From Myxococcales bacterium (GTDB lineage Bacteria > Myxococcota_A > Polyangia > Polyangiales > Polyangiaceae), in the NCBI GenBank assembly GCA_025359105.1, contig JANYHK010000141.1, forward strand, positions 1 through 64,000: DNA of 64,000 nt. Direction: 5' to 3'. The position numbers were made by a program, and so were the translations under genes. Each line of letters starts with the position of its first letter. Position 1 is the stretch's first letter. The notes under the pieces are model-generated. The model had not been told where the DNA came from. It made no database searches and saw nothing but the letters and a program-made list of their open reading frames with translations. Positions 20,271 to 30,555 of the stretch are shown piece by piece.

Positions 20271-22229
20271 TCAGCGCGGGCGGCCGTCGAGAAATAGCGT
20301 GAAACGCCCTTGATCGTCGGCGCGCGCGCGACCGATCTCGAGGGCGACCACCGCCACGCAATGCCCGTTCACGCAGCGGGGCGCCGTCGCCGGGCACGAC
20401 AGAGGCTTGGCCAGGTGCGCGGCGTCGTTGTCGAATGTGCAGGTCGTCACCGGCACGGTCGACGGCACGCCGATGAAAGCCTGAATGAGCGCCTGACTCG
20501 CAGGGAGGCCCGTCGGATCCTGGAGTTGCGCCGAGATGATGTAGGGGGCGGGCACCTCGAATGCGAGGTCGTGGCTCGGGCTCGTGACCTGCTGCTGGAC
20601 GACCCAAGGGAAGCTCGTCCCCGACGCCGGCCTCACGACGACGTCGAAGACGCCTCCCGGATCCAGCACCAGGACGAACTCGCCGCCTCCGATCGTGCGC
20701 GTCCGCACCGTGCGCGGCCAGCGTCGCGGATCGCGCGCCGGCACGTCCGCGCCGTAGGGCAAGAGGGTCGAGGGGTGCGCCTCGACCTCTGCGCCTGCCA
20801 AGGGACGACCGTCGGCGGCGCGCACGGTCCCGCGCCACAGCTCGGTGCGATCGACCCTCAGGACCTTGCCACCTTGCCTTTGCCCGGGCGACGACGGCGT
20901 GGTCACCTCGAGGTCGACGATCGTCCGGGCGAGCCCGCTCTGCGCGGACGGCGTCACGATCGCCGTGTACGTGCCGGGCGGGAGACTCCGCGAGAACGTG
21001 CCGTCGCTCGCGGTCGCGAACTCGTCGACGAAGCTCAGGTCTGCCGGGCTGACCTCGCTCTCGAGCATCGTGATCGACTGCGACACGACGACGACGTCTC
21101 CCGGCACGCGGCTGCCGTCGTCGGCCACCAGCGCGCCTTCGACGATCGCCTGAAATGGCAAGAGCGGGTACTTGGCGCTGCGCGACACGCTGTTGGTCGG
21201 CGACGGCAGAACGAGCTCGGGTAAGCGCGGGCTCTCCCCGGCGGGCGGCGCCAGGACGAGTTCGACACCGCTGCGCACCGTCTGGAGGCTGGCGGGATCG
21301 GTACCGGCGTTGGGAGGGGTCTGGTTGACCGTGAAGACGTTGACGACGTCGGCTTTGGAGAGCCGCGGCGCCGAGGAGATCGGCCGCTTGGTCCTCTGGT
21401 CGCGAAGAAATAGCGTCCAGCCGTCGAGGGAGAGGCCGCCTCCGCGCGTCACCGTCACCGGGTGCGCCACCGGCTCCAAGCCGGCGCCCAGCTTCCCGAC
21501 CTCCGCGTTCTTGAAGTCGTGCGGGAGCTGTGGCGCGGTGGGGGCTGCGCCTTGCGTGATGACGGGCGGATAGGGCGCGGTGAACTGCGCCGCCGGGAGC
21601 AGGGTCTGCTCGTAGACCCCCGCGGGGACGAGGACGTTGAAGCCGACGCTCGGGCGCGGGATGGCATTGTCGCTCGCACCGGGAAAGGAACCCTGCTCGT
21701 TGTCCGCACGCACGCCGACGAGCGGCTGCAGCGGCATGCCGAGGAGGGCGACGTCGACGGGCAGCGCCCCGTCCACGAACGTCCACGCGCGGCGGAACAT
21801 GGGAATCGTGGGGATCGAGCGGTTACCTTCACCGAGATAGAACTTCACCTTCTGCGCGACGTCGTTCGTCGCCGAGTAGAGCCCCGCGAACTCACCGAGC
21901 CCCGGGAGCGCGACGCACGACGGGCTGTTTTTGCAGGTGCGCGCCTTCGGAAGCTCTGCGTACTTGGCAATGAAGGTCTCGCCGGGCGCGTACACGCCGC
22001 CCTCCGGGAGGGTGATGACGACGGTGAGGTCGAGCTTGGCCTTCGCCTGACATATGCCCTGGTCGGCCGTGCACGACGGGGGCGTGCCCGCCTGCTTGTA
22101 CGCCCCGCACGGGCCCTCCGCGCACGTGTTCCTCGCCGCTGCGCCGCCGCTGTCGGTGCGCACGGGTGCGCAGGCGGCGGCGAGCGCGAGCACGAGCGGG
22201 AACTGAAAAGCTGCGGAGCGCGAGATCAT
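20271..22229 (-). CDS. Large lipoprotein with carboxypeptidase-regulatory-like beta domains
   Basis: A 652-residue lipoprotein: the signal ends in LAAAC (Cys20). The rest is rich in beta strands. Two segments look like carboxypeptidase-regulatory-like/Ig-type folds: ATASDGTFSRSLPPGTYTAIVTPS, and AADGRPLAGAEVEAHPS followed by GGEFVLVLDPGGVFDVVV. Such domains usually mediate adhesion or scaffolding at the cell surface. The C-terminus has four Cys residues (in CTFDNDAAHLAKPLSC and APRCVNGHC) that may form disulfides, which fits an extracytoplasmic place. The start overlaps the upstream gene stop by 4 bases (ATGA), and it is the last gene of the operon led by the giant TPR protein. It could be the envelope-side partner of that scaffold. 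Confidence 0.78.
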   Translation of the reverse strand: MISRSAAFQFPLVLALAAACAPVRTDSGGAAARNTCAEGPCGAYKQAGTPPSCTADQGICQAKAKLDLTVVITLPEGGVYAPGETFIAKYAELPKARTCKNSPSCVALPGLGEFAGLYSATNDVAQKVKFYLGEGNRSIPTIPMFRRAWTFVDGALPVDVALLGMPLQPLVGVRADNEQGSFPGASDNAIPRPSVGFNVLVPAGVYEQTLLPAAQFTAPYPPVITQGAAPTAPQLPHDFKNAEVGKLGAGLEPVAHPVTVTRGGGLSLDGWTLFLRDQRTKRPISSAPRLSKADVVNVFTVNQTPPNAGTDPASLQTVRSGVELVLAPPAGESPRLPELVLPSPTNSVSRSAKYPLLPFQAIVEGALVADDGSRVPGDVVVVSQSITMLESEVSPADLSFVDEFATASDGTFSRSLPPGTYTAIVTPSAQSGLARTIVDLEVTTPSSPGQRQGGKVLRVDRTELWRGTVRAADGRPLAGAEVEAHPSTLLPYGADVPARDPRRWPRTVRTRTIGGGEFVLVLDPGGVFDVVVRPASGTSFPWVVQQQVTSPSHDLAFEVPAPYIISAQLQDPTGLPASQALIQAFIGVPSTVPVTTCTFDNDAAHLAKPLSCPATAPRCVNGHCVAVVALEIGRARADDQGRFTLFLDGRPR

Positions 22230-22834
22230 CCTCCCGACCCGTCCCCTGTGACGACCCCCCCCGGCCCGTCGGGGAAGGGCCCGGCGTCGCCCGCGTCGTA
22301 CACGGGGCAGCCGCGCAGGTCCCCGGACGGGCTATAGAACCAGACGATGCTGTCGCCGCCGCGAACGTCGAACGCGTGCGCGAGGCGCCCCTCTTCGCTC
22401 TGGAAACCGAGCGCGACGAGCGCCTCGATGACGTGGCAGCGCTTCAGGTCGGGCGGCGTATCGAGTCGGTCGGCGACGAGCGAGATCGTCCGGACACCGG
22501 CGTCGGCGGCCGTCGTCTCGGGCGCGATTTTGTCGCCCCCGACCAGGCCAGCGGGCGGCCCGTTGGGGTGAAGATCGTCGTAGTCGACGAAGAGATGCCA
22601 CTCGACGGTCGACCTGGGGTCGGCCTCGACGTCGATCAGGAACGTGTAGCTCGGCGGAAATTCTCCGAGCACCTTCGATATCGGCGGCACCGCGCGATCA
22701 CGCACGATCGTCGGCCGGCGCTCCGCGGGGCGCGGGAAGTCGGTCGACGGATCGGCGATGATGCACGCCGCCGCGAGTGACGTCGAAACGAGCGCGATCG
22801 TCGCGAGGACCGCGTGACCTCGCCGCCAGCTCAT
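22226..22834 (-). CDS. Lipoprotein of unknown function
   Basis: A 202-residue protein with a signal sequence ending in LAAAC (Cys24), so it should be lipid-anchored. The mature part has a beta-rich pattern (SYTFLIDVEAD, VEWHLFVDYDD, GVRTISLVADRL, DSIVWFYSPSGDL) and ends in a Gly/Pro/Asp-rich tail. Cys residues near 132 and 175 could pair. I do not recognise the family. It overlaps both neighbours by 4 bases (stop of the TPR gene at 22831-22834, start of the larger lipoprotein at 22226-22229), so the three proteins are made from one coupled operon and probably work in one envelope complex. Confidence 0.72.
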   Translation of the reverse strand: MSWRRGHAVLATIALVSTSLAAACIIADPSTDFPRPAERRPTIVRDRAVPPISKVLGEFPPSYTFLIDVEADPRSTVEWHLFVDYDDLHPNGPPAGLVGGDKIAPETTAADAGVRTISLVADRLDTPPDLKRCHVIEALVALGFQSEEGRLAHAFDVRGGDSIVWFYSPSGDLRGCPVYDAGDAGPFPDGPGGVVTGDGSGG

Positions 22835-25800
22835 AGTGGCTTGACCCTTCCACTCGACTGGCGGCGCGACGACGCGGCCTCAGGGTGCCAGCGCGCGTCC
22901 GCGTACTCGGGGCGTACGGCGAGGCGGAAGAGATCGGCGAGGGCGGGAAGGCGCGCCGAGACGGCGGCGACGCCGTCCGGCGACGACAGCTCCTCGACGT
23001 CCGCGACGGCCGGGTGCTCGCGGACGAGCGCGCGCGCCGAATAGCCGAAGTCGCCCGTCAAGAAAAAGCCCACGCGCCGCCCGCTCTGGCGCGCGCGTTC
23101 GGCGACGAGCTCGAAGCGCGTCTTGCCGCCGCTCCCGAGGAGCTCCTTCAAGCGCCGCTGGCTGCGCGGAGGCAGGACGTGCCAGAACGTCTCCGCCATC
23201 CGCCCGCTCTGCGCGTCCAGCTCACGCCCGAGCTCGGTTGGACCGAACGCGCCATGCAGGGCGGTCCAGATGAGGCGCGCCTCCGACTCTCCGAGGCCGA
23301 GGATGAGCGCGTTCTGGGGCAGGGCGGCAGAAAGCGCCTGCCCGAGCACGTACCTGAGCTCCGGGCTGTCGTCGCGCGCGTCCCCCGACAGAATGGCCGA
23401 CGGCGGCTGGAGCAGCGCGACCGACTGCGCGAGCGGGCTTATCGCGCGACGCACGAAGAGCGGGATGCGCGGCGCGTCGAGGATCCGCACGGTGATCTCG
23501 TAGAGGCGCGCCAGCGTCGAGGACGCGCCAGGCACGACGCGCTCCAGCCCCGTGAGCCCGTACGCCTGTGGTGTCTTCGCGAAGGTGGCCGCGGCCCCCT
23601 CCCATGCCAGCGCGATCGCCTCGCCCGCCGGTTCGTACGAGTGTCGTACGAGCATCCGGAGGATGTTCGGCTGCTCCGCCTGCGCGCTGAGCGGGGGCGG
23701 CGGGACCGGGCCGGCGCCGGGATCGAACGCGCGGTGCACGTGCTCGAGCGCGCGCGCATACACGGTGTTGTGATCCGCCTGCGCGGCGGCGACGAGCGCC
23801 TCCAGTCGCCGCAGGTCACCGGGCACCATGTCGACGAGCTGCCGGCGCACGCGGACGAGCTCGGACGCGCGGCCGGTCTGCACCTCGAGCTGCCCGGCGA
23901 GCATGTCGCCGGCCTCGAGCGAGCCCTCGACGAACGCCTGCATCAGGATCCTCTCGGCCTCGTCGAGCTGCCCCTCGTCGAGCTTGGCCGTAGCGAGGGC
24001 GACGCGGCGGGCGGCGCGCTCGCTCGGCACGGTGGCCGACTCGACCGCCAGCTCGAGATCGCGCACCGAAAGCGGCGCGGCCGGCACGACCGGCGCGGAG
24101 GGACCGTTCCCGAGGTCGACGCTCCCCTCGCGCACCAGCTCGGGCGGCGGCAGCGACGCCATCGCTTGGGGCGACATCGACTGGCGTCGGCGCAGCTCCG
24201 CGAGCTCGGCCTCGAGCTCCTGCGCGAGGTCCGGCGTGGCGGCGGCGGCCGTGATCGCCTCGACGAAGACCTGTACGGCGTCGACCCGATCTCGCGGCTC
24301 CGGCGACGTGAAGAGGGTGCGCCCGAGCTGGGCGAGCGTCCGCGCGCGGTCCGGTCCCTCGGCCGTGCGGGCGAGCTCGAGGAGCACCTTGCGGGAGCGC
24401 TCGATGTCCCCACCAGCAGACGCGAGCTGCGCGATGCGGCGCAGCGCGGAGCTACGCGTCTCGGGATCGGCGGCGGCCTCGTCGAGGAAACGCATCGCGT
24501 CCGCGGTCCGCTCGCAGCGCGCGGCGGCGTCCGCGGCAGCGAGCGCGACGCCCCCGCGCCGGCGAAGGCCGAGCAGGTTACCCTTGAGCGCAGCCTCGAA
24601 CAGCGGCACGGCGGTAGCGAAGTTCCATTGCGCGACGAGGCGCTCCGCCATGGCGACGGCGACGAGCGGGTGCGCGCCGAGCTCGGCGTAACGCTCGCTC
24701 AGCTTGCGCAGGCCCGCGCCGCCGCCCTGCACGGCGTCGAGCGCCTCGGCCAGTAGAAAGGTCTGAAGGGCTGCATCCTCGATGTCGAGGCCCTCGCGGA
24801 TTTTGCCGAGCGACTCGATGGTCGCGCGCGCTTCGTCGGGCGCGCCAGCGCCACGCATGCGGTACTCGAGGCCGCGGGCGAAGAGCTGAGTCTTGGCCCG
24901 GTCGGGCGCGACGGCCGCCGCGCGCTGCGCGCGCTCGAGCGCCGCCTGCATGTCCCCTGCGCGCGCGGCCGCCTGCGCGGCCTCGACGAGCATGTCGCTT
25001 CGTACCTTGTCGTCGTCCGCCGACGCGGAGACGAGATCGTCGAGCGCGTCACCGAGCTCCTTCGAGCTCTTCATCTGCCGCGCGAGCTCGACGCGGAGCT
25101 CGAGGCCCTCGGAATCCTGCGGCCGCAGCTGCAGCGCCTCACGCACCTTGTCGAGCGCGGTTTCGAGCTCACCCGCCGCCGCGCTCGCCCGCGCGCCGCG
25201 AAGCATGAGCTCGGCGCGGTGCTCGGGGTCGTGGACCAGGTTCGAGACGCGCTGCCATAGCGGGATCGCGCGCGACGGCTGCTCGGTGCGCTCGTAGAGG
25301 TCGGCGAGGTACGAGAGCGCCGCTTCATTGTCCGGCCACTCGGCCAGCAAGCGCTCGAGCTCCTCGCACGCCTCGGCGACTCGATCGAGCCGCTGCTCGA
25401 GGATCGCGGCGCGACGAAGGCGCACCGGCCGGAGCGCCTCGCGCGTGGCGCTGTTCTGTCCGAGGCGCTCCGCGCGCCGCTCGAGCTGCGCAGCGAGCTC
25501 ACGGTAGTCGCCGCGCGCCGTCACGAGCGCTTCGATCGCGTAGTCGACCTCTTCGTCGGCCGGCTCGAGGCCCCCGATGCGTCGCCACGTGGCCTCGGCG
25601 TCCGGGGCATCGCCGTGCGCCTCGAGCGCTCGGGCCAGGCGCTTCAGTGTCGGCACCGCCTGCTCCGCGCCGCCGAGGCGGTCGACGATGCACCGGAGCG
25701 CCGAGACTCGGAGCTCGTGACGATGCGCGAGCTCCGCGACCCGCTCGAGCTCGCTCCAGCGACCGAGCGGCTCCGGATCGAGCCGGGTCGCCTCTCCGAG

Positions 25801-28800
25801 CGCGTCGGCGGCCCCGCCCAGATCGGCGACCTCTTCTCGCCCTTGCGCGATCTCCGCCCACCGGTCGGCGCGCGCGACCACGGGGAGCTTCTCGTCCTTG
25901 GCATCGCGCAGGAGGCGACCCTCGACGTCGGGACCGAAGCCCGCGGCGTCGTACTCGTTACGGAGCTCCGCCTCGACGTCGCCGCGCGCGGCACCGGCGG
26001 TCTCCACCGCGCGCTCCAACGCCACGATCGCCGCGTCGTGGCGACCGGCCGCCGACTCCTCACGGGCGTGCGCGCGGATCGAGTCGACGCGCTTGTCGTC
26101 GGTCACTCTCTTGGCAAAGCGCGCGAGGAGCTCGGGGTCGCGGCACGTCGACAGCGCTTCGTCGGCCTCGTAGACCAGTCGCTCGTCGTCTTGGTCTTTC
26201 TCCACGGCCATGACGAGGGCCTTGGTGCGGATAGGGATGTCACCGAGCGCGCCCGCGAGGGCACTGAGCATCCTCAGCGCTGGCACGCCGACGTTGGCGT
26301 ACGGTTTCTGTGCGGTGGCCATCGCGCGGCGCAGCGAGTCCGGCGCCGTGTCGGATCGTGCGAGCAGCGCCACCTTGGGAACGAGACGCGCGAACTCCTC
26401 GAGGTCGCCGTCCGCCGCAAGCGCGCGCTCGATCGCGCTGAGGGCACCTTCCGCGTCGCCGAACAGGTCGATCGACAGCTCGGCGAAGGCGATCGCGACG
26501 CGCGCCCCCTCCGGTCCGTCGATCTTCTCGGCGAGCGCGAGGCTGGCGCGCGCCAGGCGCATCTGGACGATCTCACGCTCGTCGGGGACGAGCTGCAGGA
26601 GCTCGCGCGCGGTGTCGCCCAGGTAAGCGAGCGTCCCGTTGTCGGGCGAGATCACGACCGCGCGCAGCAGGACGTCGAAGCGCTGGCGCGTCCCCTCCTC
26701 GCCGCCGCCGGCGACGTGCGCCGCGCGCAGGAGCCAACCGGCGCGCGCGTGCCGGCCGCGAGCGAGCTCCGCGACCTGCTCGATCGCTCGAACCGCCGTT
26801 GTCCGCAGGTTCGCGCGGTCGGCGGTGCGCGTGAGCACGGCGAGCGTGCTGCCCTCCGAGGGCACGGCAGTAAACGCTTCGGCGGCGTGCTTCAGCGCGA
26901 GGTCGAGACGGCCGCGGTGCTCGAAGAAGCGCGCCCCGCGGTAGTGGGCGGCGCGCCGGCCGAACCGACCGAGGGAGCGCCGCGCGAGCTCGTCGTACGT
27001 CGCGCTGAGATCGAGCATGCGGCCGGTCGCGGCTGCGCAACGCTCGACGATCTCGAGGGCGTCGCCGAGGTTGGGGTTTTGCTCCAGCGCCCGCCGCGCC
27101 AGATCCATCGCGCGAGCGTGCTCGCCGAGGGACAGGGCGACACGCGCCCCCTCGGCGGCGATGACCCCGGCGCGCGCAGCATCGCTCTCGTGAAGGGCGA
27201 GGTCCGCGAGGACGTCGATCGCGTAGGCGCCGTCCGCGAAGCGCGCCAGGTCGAGGCCGAGCGTCATGTACCCGCGCGCCGGAGCGGTCTTCGCAGCACG
27301 GGTCCAGCTACGCAGCGCGCGAGGGCGATCCTGGGCGAGATCCCACACGGCGCCGCCGGCTTCGCGCAGCGCGCGCGCCGCCTCCACGGCATCCCCGCGC
27401 GCAACGAGGACCTCGGCCCGCGCGTCGAGCCATGCGAGCTCACCGTCGGGGGACAACGTCTCCCCCGTCAGCGCGACGATGCGATCGGCGAGGTCGACCG
27501 CCTTCGCTCCCTCGCGCACGGCCCGCGCGAGCGCGCGAGCCTCTCCGTCGGCGTCGCCCGCCTTGGCGTACTGCTCGGCGAGCGCGACGAGTAGCGCTGG
27601 GCGTTCGGCGGCCTGCGCGCCCGACGCCAGCCACCGCTCGAGCACGGCGCCCGCGAACGCGGCATCGTTCGCGCGCTCGGCGACCCCGCGCAACGCGGCC
27701 CGCAGCCCGGCGTCGCGCGGGCCGAGGACATCGAGGGCACGCCGCGCCACCACCACGGCGCGATCGGCGTCGAGCTCCGCGAGCGCCTCCAGCGCCGGCG
27801 CGAAGAGCTCCGCAAGCTGGCGCGCTGGCTGCGGCTGCGACAAGCTCCACGCCAGAGCGTCGGCGAGCCGTGAAGGCTCGCGCGCGCGACGCGTCCGCTC
27901 GATGAGGAGCTGGATGTTCTCGCGATCCCCGGGTGACAATGTGACGGCACGCTGCGTCCATGCCACCGCGTGCCCGGCGTCGCCGAGGGCCTCGAGCGCG
28001 CGCGCGAGAATCGCCGAACGGGCCGCGGTCGGAACGCCCAGCGTCATGGACCGCTCGAGGATCGTCGCCCCGGCGCGATCGAGCCGGTCGCCCGACTCCA
28101 CCGCGGCGGCGAGCGTCGCCAGGCACCGCACGTCGTTTGGTTCGGCCTGGCAGCCGCGCTCCGCGACCCGCCGGGCCTCCTCCACCTCGCCGAGGCGCGC
28201 GAGCTCCTCCGCCGCGACTGCGAGCAGCACCACCGCGAGTCGAGGCGGCGAGCCGGCGCCAAGCTCTCGCAGCGCGTGTGCACGCGTGCGCGAGTCGCCC
28301 ACCCGCGCGGCGTTCGTCCAGGCGGCGGCTGCGGCGTCCCGGCTCCGCGGCGCGTGCTCGAGCAGCGCGCGCGTCGCACGGTTGGCCTCCGCGTCGTCCC
28401 CTATCGCCCGCGCGACCTGCGCGAGCAGGAGCGCGGCGTCCGTGCGTTCGTCCAGCGGTGCGTTCGCGTCGTCGGCGACGGCGCGAGCCCCGCTCATCGC
28501 CGTCGCAGCGTCGCCGCGACGCAGCGCGATGCGTGCCGCTTCGATGGCCACTGCGTGCTCCTGCGGACGGACACGCACGAGCTCGTCCAGCATCTCCGCG
28601 AGGATGTCGGCGTCGCCGGGCAGGCCGCGGAGGATGCCGATGATCGACCTCAACGCCGCCACGCGGACCGACTCCGTCCCGGCCGACAAGCCGCCGCGCA
28701 CGCGCACCAGATCGCCGACGCGCTGGTTCAAGCCCGGCTGCGCGCGCTTCATTCCGGCGCGCGCGTCGGGGTCGCCCGGCGCGAGGTCCAGCACCTGCTC

Positions 28801-30174
28801 GTACGCCCACATCGCGACGCCCGGCGCACCCAGCTCCTGCTCCGCCGCGACGGCGAGCGCGCGCGCGCTGGCCAGCCGGCCAGCCCGGTGCGCGGCGTCA
28901 CCCGCATCGTCCGATTGGACCGCGCGTAGCAGGCCGTCCAGGAGCGGCTCGGAATCTCGAGCAAGCGTGGCGTACTCGACGAGCGCGCGCGTCGCGCCTT
29001 CGCTTCCGGGGACCGTGGCGACGGCATTGGCGTGTGCGCGCGCTGCCCGCGTGGGGCTGGCAAGCGGCCCCTCGCAAAGGCGCGCGAGCTCTTCGTACAG
29101 CCTGGCGCGCTGAGGCCCGGCTGTGGTCAACTCGGAACGGACCGCGAGGCGCTCGGCGAGCACCTCGAACAGCCCCACGCGCATCAGCAGCGCGTCGAAG
29201 TGCTCCGCCTCGTCGCCGTCGTGCGTACGATCGAGGCCCTCGTCGAGCGCCGCGCCGAGCGCGCGCCCTACATCGTCCGCTTCGACCGCGGCGCGCCTGC
29301 GCTGCGCGTGCACCGCCCGCGCGCGCTCCGCGCTCTCCGCCGAGATGGCGTGTGCGTGCGCCCGCCAGATCTCGTCGGCCGCGAGCGGCTTACGACGCCC
29401 CCCGAGCGCCGTCGCGAGCCCACGCGCCGCCGGCTCGTGGGTGGGATCTGCCTCGAACGCGCGGAGCAGATCCTCGAGCTCCGCTTCCTTTGCCGGCTGC
29501 TGCTCCTCGCCCTCGCCCGCGGCGCGCCGCGCCGCCGCCTCGACGTACGCGGACGACGCCGCGCGCGGAGGCACGACCTCCGGCGCCCACGCCGAGAGCG
29601 TTCCCACCAACTCGCACGCCTCGGCGTCTCTTGGATCGAGCTCGGCGACCTCGGCGAACGCTGCATCCGCTCCAATGGCGTCGCCCGCGCGCGCGTGCAG
29701 GACGCCGACGCGCAGGAGGAGCCGGGCGGCCGCGACGGGATCGACGGAGGCTCGCGTCGCGAGCTTGCGCAGCTGGGCCCCTGCGAGCCCTGGCTCGCCC
29801 AGACGCTCGAGCCAGGAGGACAGCTCGCCGCGCAGCTCGTCATCCTCGCCGATGCCGAGCGCCTCGTGGGCCAGCGCCGCCGCCTCGTCGAAATCGCGCT
29901 CGCGCCCGGAGAGCGACCGCGCAAGCTGGGTGGCCAGCTGCTTGACCAGCGGCCGCTCGTCGGCAGCACGCGCCCCGTCGAGTCGCGCGCGCAGCGTGGC
30001 TTCCTCCGCGCACCGACCGGTCCGGCGCTGGACTGGTGGCGGCGCGTGCGACATGCGGCCACGCGCCTGAACGCTCGGCCCCGTCCACTCCGGAGGCGGG
30101 AGCGTCTCCACCTTGGTCGAGGGAGACATGTCCCCCGCCGTTTCCGGCGCCCCCTCTGTGACCGGACCGTCCAT
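22831..30174 (-). CDS. Giant TPR protein, about 2450 residues
   Basis: A single uninterrupted frame of about 7.3 kb. ATG 30174 is preceded by GAAGG at a normal distance and is preferred over GTG 30186. After a Pro-rich head (about 60 residues), the protein is built of Ala/Arg/Leu-rich helical pairs throughout, typical of TPR/HEAT-type solenoids; repeats are diverged but visible (for example LRMGDAAAAL-type hairpins with ADEP or LEPA linkers). The last roughly 300 residues, starting near NILRMLVRHSY, form a different globular domain with no recognised family and end in SSGRVKPL. There is no signal peptide or membrane helix, so it is probably cytoplasmic. It heads an operon with two lipoproteins, each overlapping by 4 bases, which suggests a scaffold linked to the envelope. 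The upstream region carries a hexanucleotide microsatellite. Confidence 0.8.
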   Translation of the reverse strand: MDGPVTEGAPETAGDMSPSTKVETLPPPEWTGPSVQARGRMSHAPPPVQRRTGRCAEEATLRARLDGARAADERPLVKQLATQLARSLSGRERDFDEAAALAHEALGIGEDDELRGELSSWLERLGEPGLAGAQLRKLATRASVDPVAAARLLLRVGVLHARAGDAIGADAAFAEVAELDPRDAEACELVGTLSAWAPEVVPPRAASSAYVEAAARRAAGEGEEQQPAKEAELEDLLRAFEADPTHEPAARGLATALGGRRKPLAADEIWRAHAHAISAESAERARAVHAQRRRAAVEADDVGRALGAALDEGLDRTHDGDEAEHFDALLMRVGLFEVLAERLAVRSELTTAGPQRARLYEELARLCEGPLASPTRAARAHANAVATVPGSEGATRALVEYATLARDSEPLLDGLLRAVQSDDAGDAAHRAGRLASARALAVAAEQELGAPGVAMWAYEQVLDLAPGDPDARAGMKRAQPGLNQRVGDLVRVRGGLSAGTESVRVAALRSIIGILRGLPGDADILAEMLDELVRVRPQEHAVAIEAARIALRRGDAATAMSGARAVADDANAPLDERTDAALLLAQVARAIGDDAEANRATRALLEHAPRSRDAAAAAWTNAARVGDSRTRAHALRELGAGSPPRLAVVLLAVAAEELARLGEVEEARRVAERGCQAEPNDVRCLATLAAAVESGDRLDRAGATILERSMTLGVPTAARSAILARALEALGDAGHAVAWTQRAVTLSPGDRENIQLLIERTRRAREPSRLADALAWSLSQPQPARQLAELFAPALEALAELDADRAVVVARRALDVLGPRDAGLRAALRGVAERANDAAFAGAVLERWLASGAQAAERPALLVALAEQYAKAGDADGEARALARAVREGAKAVDLADRIVALTGETLSPDGELAWLDARAEVLVARGDAVEAARALREAGGAVWDLAQDRPRALRSWTRAAKTAPARGYMTLGLDLARFADGAYAIDVLADLALHESDAARAGVIAAEGARVALSLGEHARAMDLARRALEQNPNLGDALEIVERCAAATGRMLDLSATYDELARRSLGRFGRRAAHYRGARFFEHRGRLDLALKHAAEAFTAVPSEGSTLAVLTRTADRANLRTTAVRAIEQVAELARGRHARAGWLLRAAHVAGGGEEGTRQRFDVLLRAVVISPDNGTLAYLGDTARELLQLVPDEREIVQMRLARASLALAEKIDGPEGARVAIAFAELSIDLFGDAEGALSAIERALAADGDLEEFARLVPKVALLARSDTAPDSLRRAMATAQKPYANVGVPALRMLSALAGALGDIPIRTKALVMAVEKDQDDERLVYEADEALSTCRDPELLARFAKRVTDDKRVDSIRAHAREESAAGRHDAAIVALERAVETAGAARGDVEAELRNEYDAAGFGPDVEGRLLRDAKDEKLPVVARADRWAEIAQGREEVADLGGAADALGEATRLDPEPLGRWSELERVAELAHRHELRVSALRCIVDRLGGAEQAVPTLKRLARALEAHGDAPDAEATWRRIGGLEPADEEVDYAIEALVTARGDYRELAAQLERRAERLGQNSATREALRPVRLRRAAILEQRLDRVAEACEELERLLAEWPDNEAALSYLADLYERTEQPSRAIPLWQRVSNLVHDPEHRAELMLRGARASAAAGELETALDKVREALQLRPQDSEGLELRVELARQMKSSKELGDALDDLVSASADDDKVRSDMLVEAAQAAARAGDMQAALERAQRAAAVAPDRAKTQLFARGLEYRMRGAGAPDEARATIESLGKIREGLDIEDAALQTFLLAEALDAVQGGGAGLRKLSERYAELGAHPLVAVAMAERLVAQWNFATAVPLFEAALKGNLLGLRRRGGVALAAADAAARCERTADAMRFLDEAAADPETRSSALRRIAQLASAGGDIERSRKVLLELARTAEGPDRARTLAQLGRTLFTSPEPRDRVDAVQVFVEAITAAAATPDLAQELEAELAELRRRQSMSPQAMASLPPPELVREGSVDLGNGPSAPVVPAAPLSVRDLELAVESATVPSERAARRVALATAKLDEGQLDEAERILMQAFVEGSLEAGDMLAGQLEVQTGRASELVRVRRQLVDMVPGDLRRLEALVAAAQADHNTVYARALEHVHRAFDPGAGPVPPPPLSAQAEQPNILRMLVRHSYEPAGEAIALAWEGAAATFAKTPQAYGLTGLERVVPGASSTLARLYEITVRILDAPRIPLFVRRAISPLAQSVALLQPPSAILSGDARDDSPELRYVLGQALSAALPQNALILGLGESEARLIWTALHGAFGPTELGRELDAQSGRMAETFWHVLPPRSQRRLKELLGSGGKTRFELVAERARQSGRRVGFFLTGDFGYSARALVREHPAVADVEELSSPDGVAAVSARLPALADLFRLAVRPEYADARWHPEAASSRRQSSGRVKPL

Positions 30175-30304
30175 ATACGCCTTCACTTTATCGCAGTTGC
30201 GCGAAACTACGCGAGATTGTGGTGAAGATGGCTCTGGCAGGAACCCGGTAGGCCTGGATGGGCAGGGGATACGGGTTTCCTGGGGATTTCTGGGGGGCGC
30301 GAGA

Positions 30305-30496
30305 TCGGGGTCGGAGTCGGCATCGGAGCCGGAGTCGGCATCGGAGTCGGAGTCGGAGTCGGCATCGGGGTCGGGGTCGGAGTCGGAGTCGGCATCGGAG
30401 TCGGAGTCGGAGTCGGAGTCGGAGTCGGAGTCGGAGTCGGCATCGGGGTCGGGGTCGGGGTCGAGGTCGCGGTCGCGGTCGGGGTCGCGGTCGGGT
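30305..30496. repeat. Hexanucleotide microsatellite, 32 copies of TCGGNN
   Basis: 192 bases made of 32 consecutive 6-base units, mostly TCGGAG, TCGGGG and TCGGCA, ending in TCGCGG/TCGGGT variants. It fills the gap between the divergent giant TPR gene and the phosphodiester-glycosidase-family gene. Frames across it give Ser-Glu, Ser-Arg or Pro-Thr dipeptide repeats, but none belongs to a convincing gene. The unit is a multiple of three, so slippage would change spacing without shifting any frame. It may affect promoter spacing or DNA shape. Of the 321 bases between 30187 and 30507, this is the main content; I see no clear promoter in the rest. Confidence 0.9.
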
Positions 30497-30555
30497 TAGA
30501 GTGGCGCGTGCTCGCCCTGACGGAAGCGGTCCCCTCTGGCGGGCGTACCTCTCTC

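Noticed and set aside
22885-24756. A plus-strand frame of about 620 residues
   Set aside because: It is antisense to the giant TPR gene and Arg/Glu-rich without domain.
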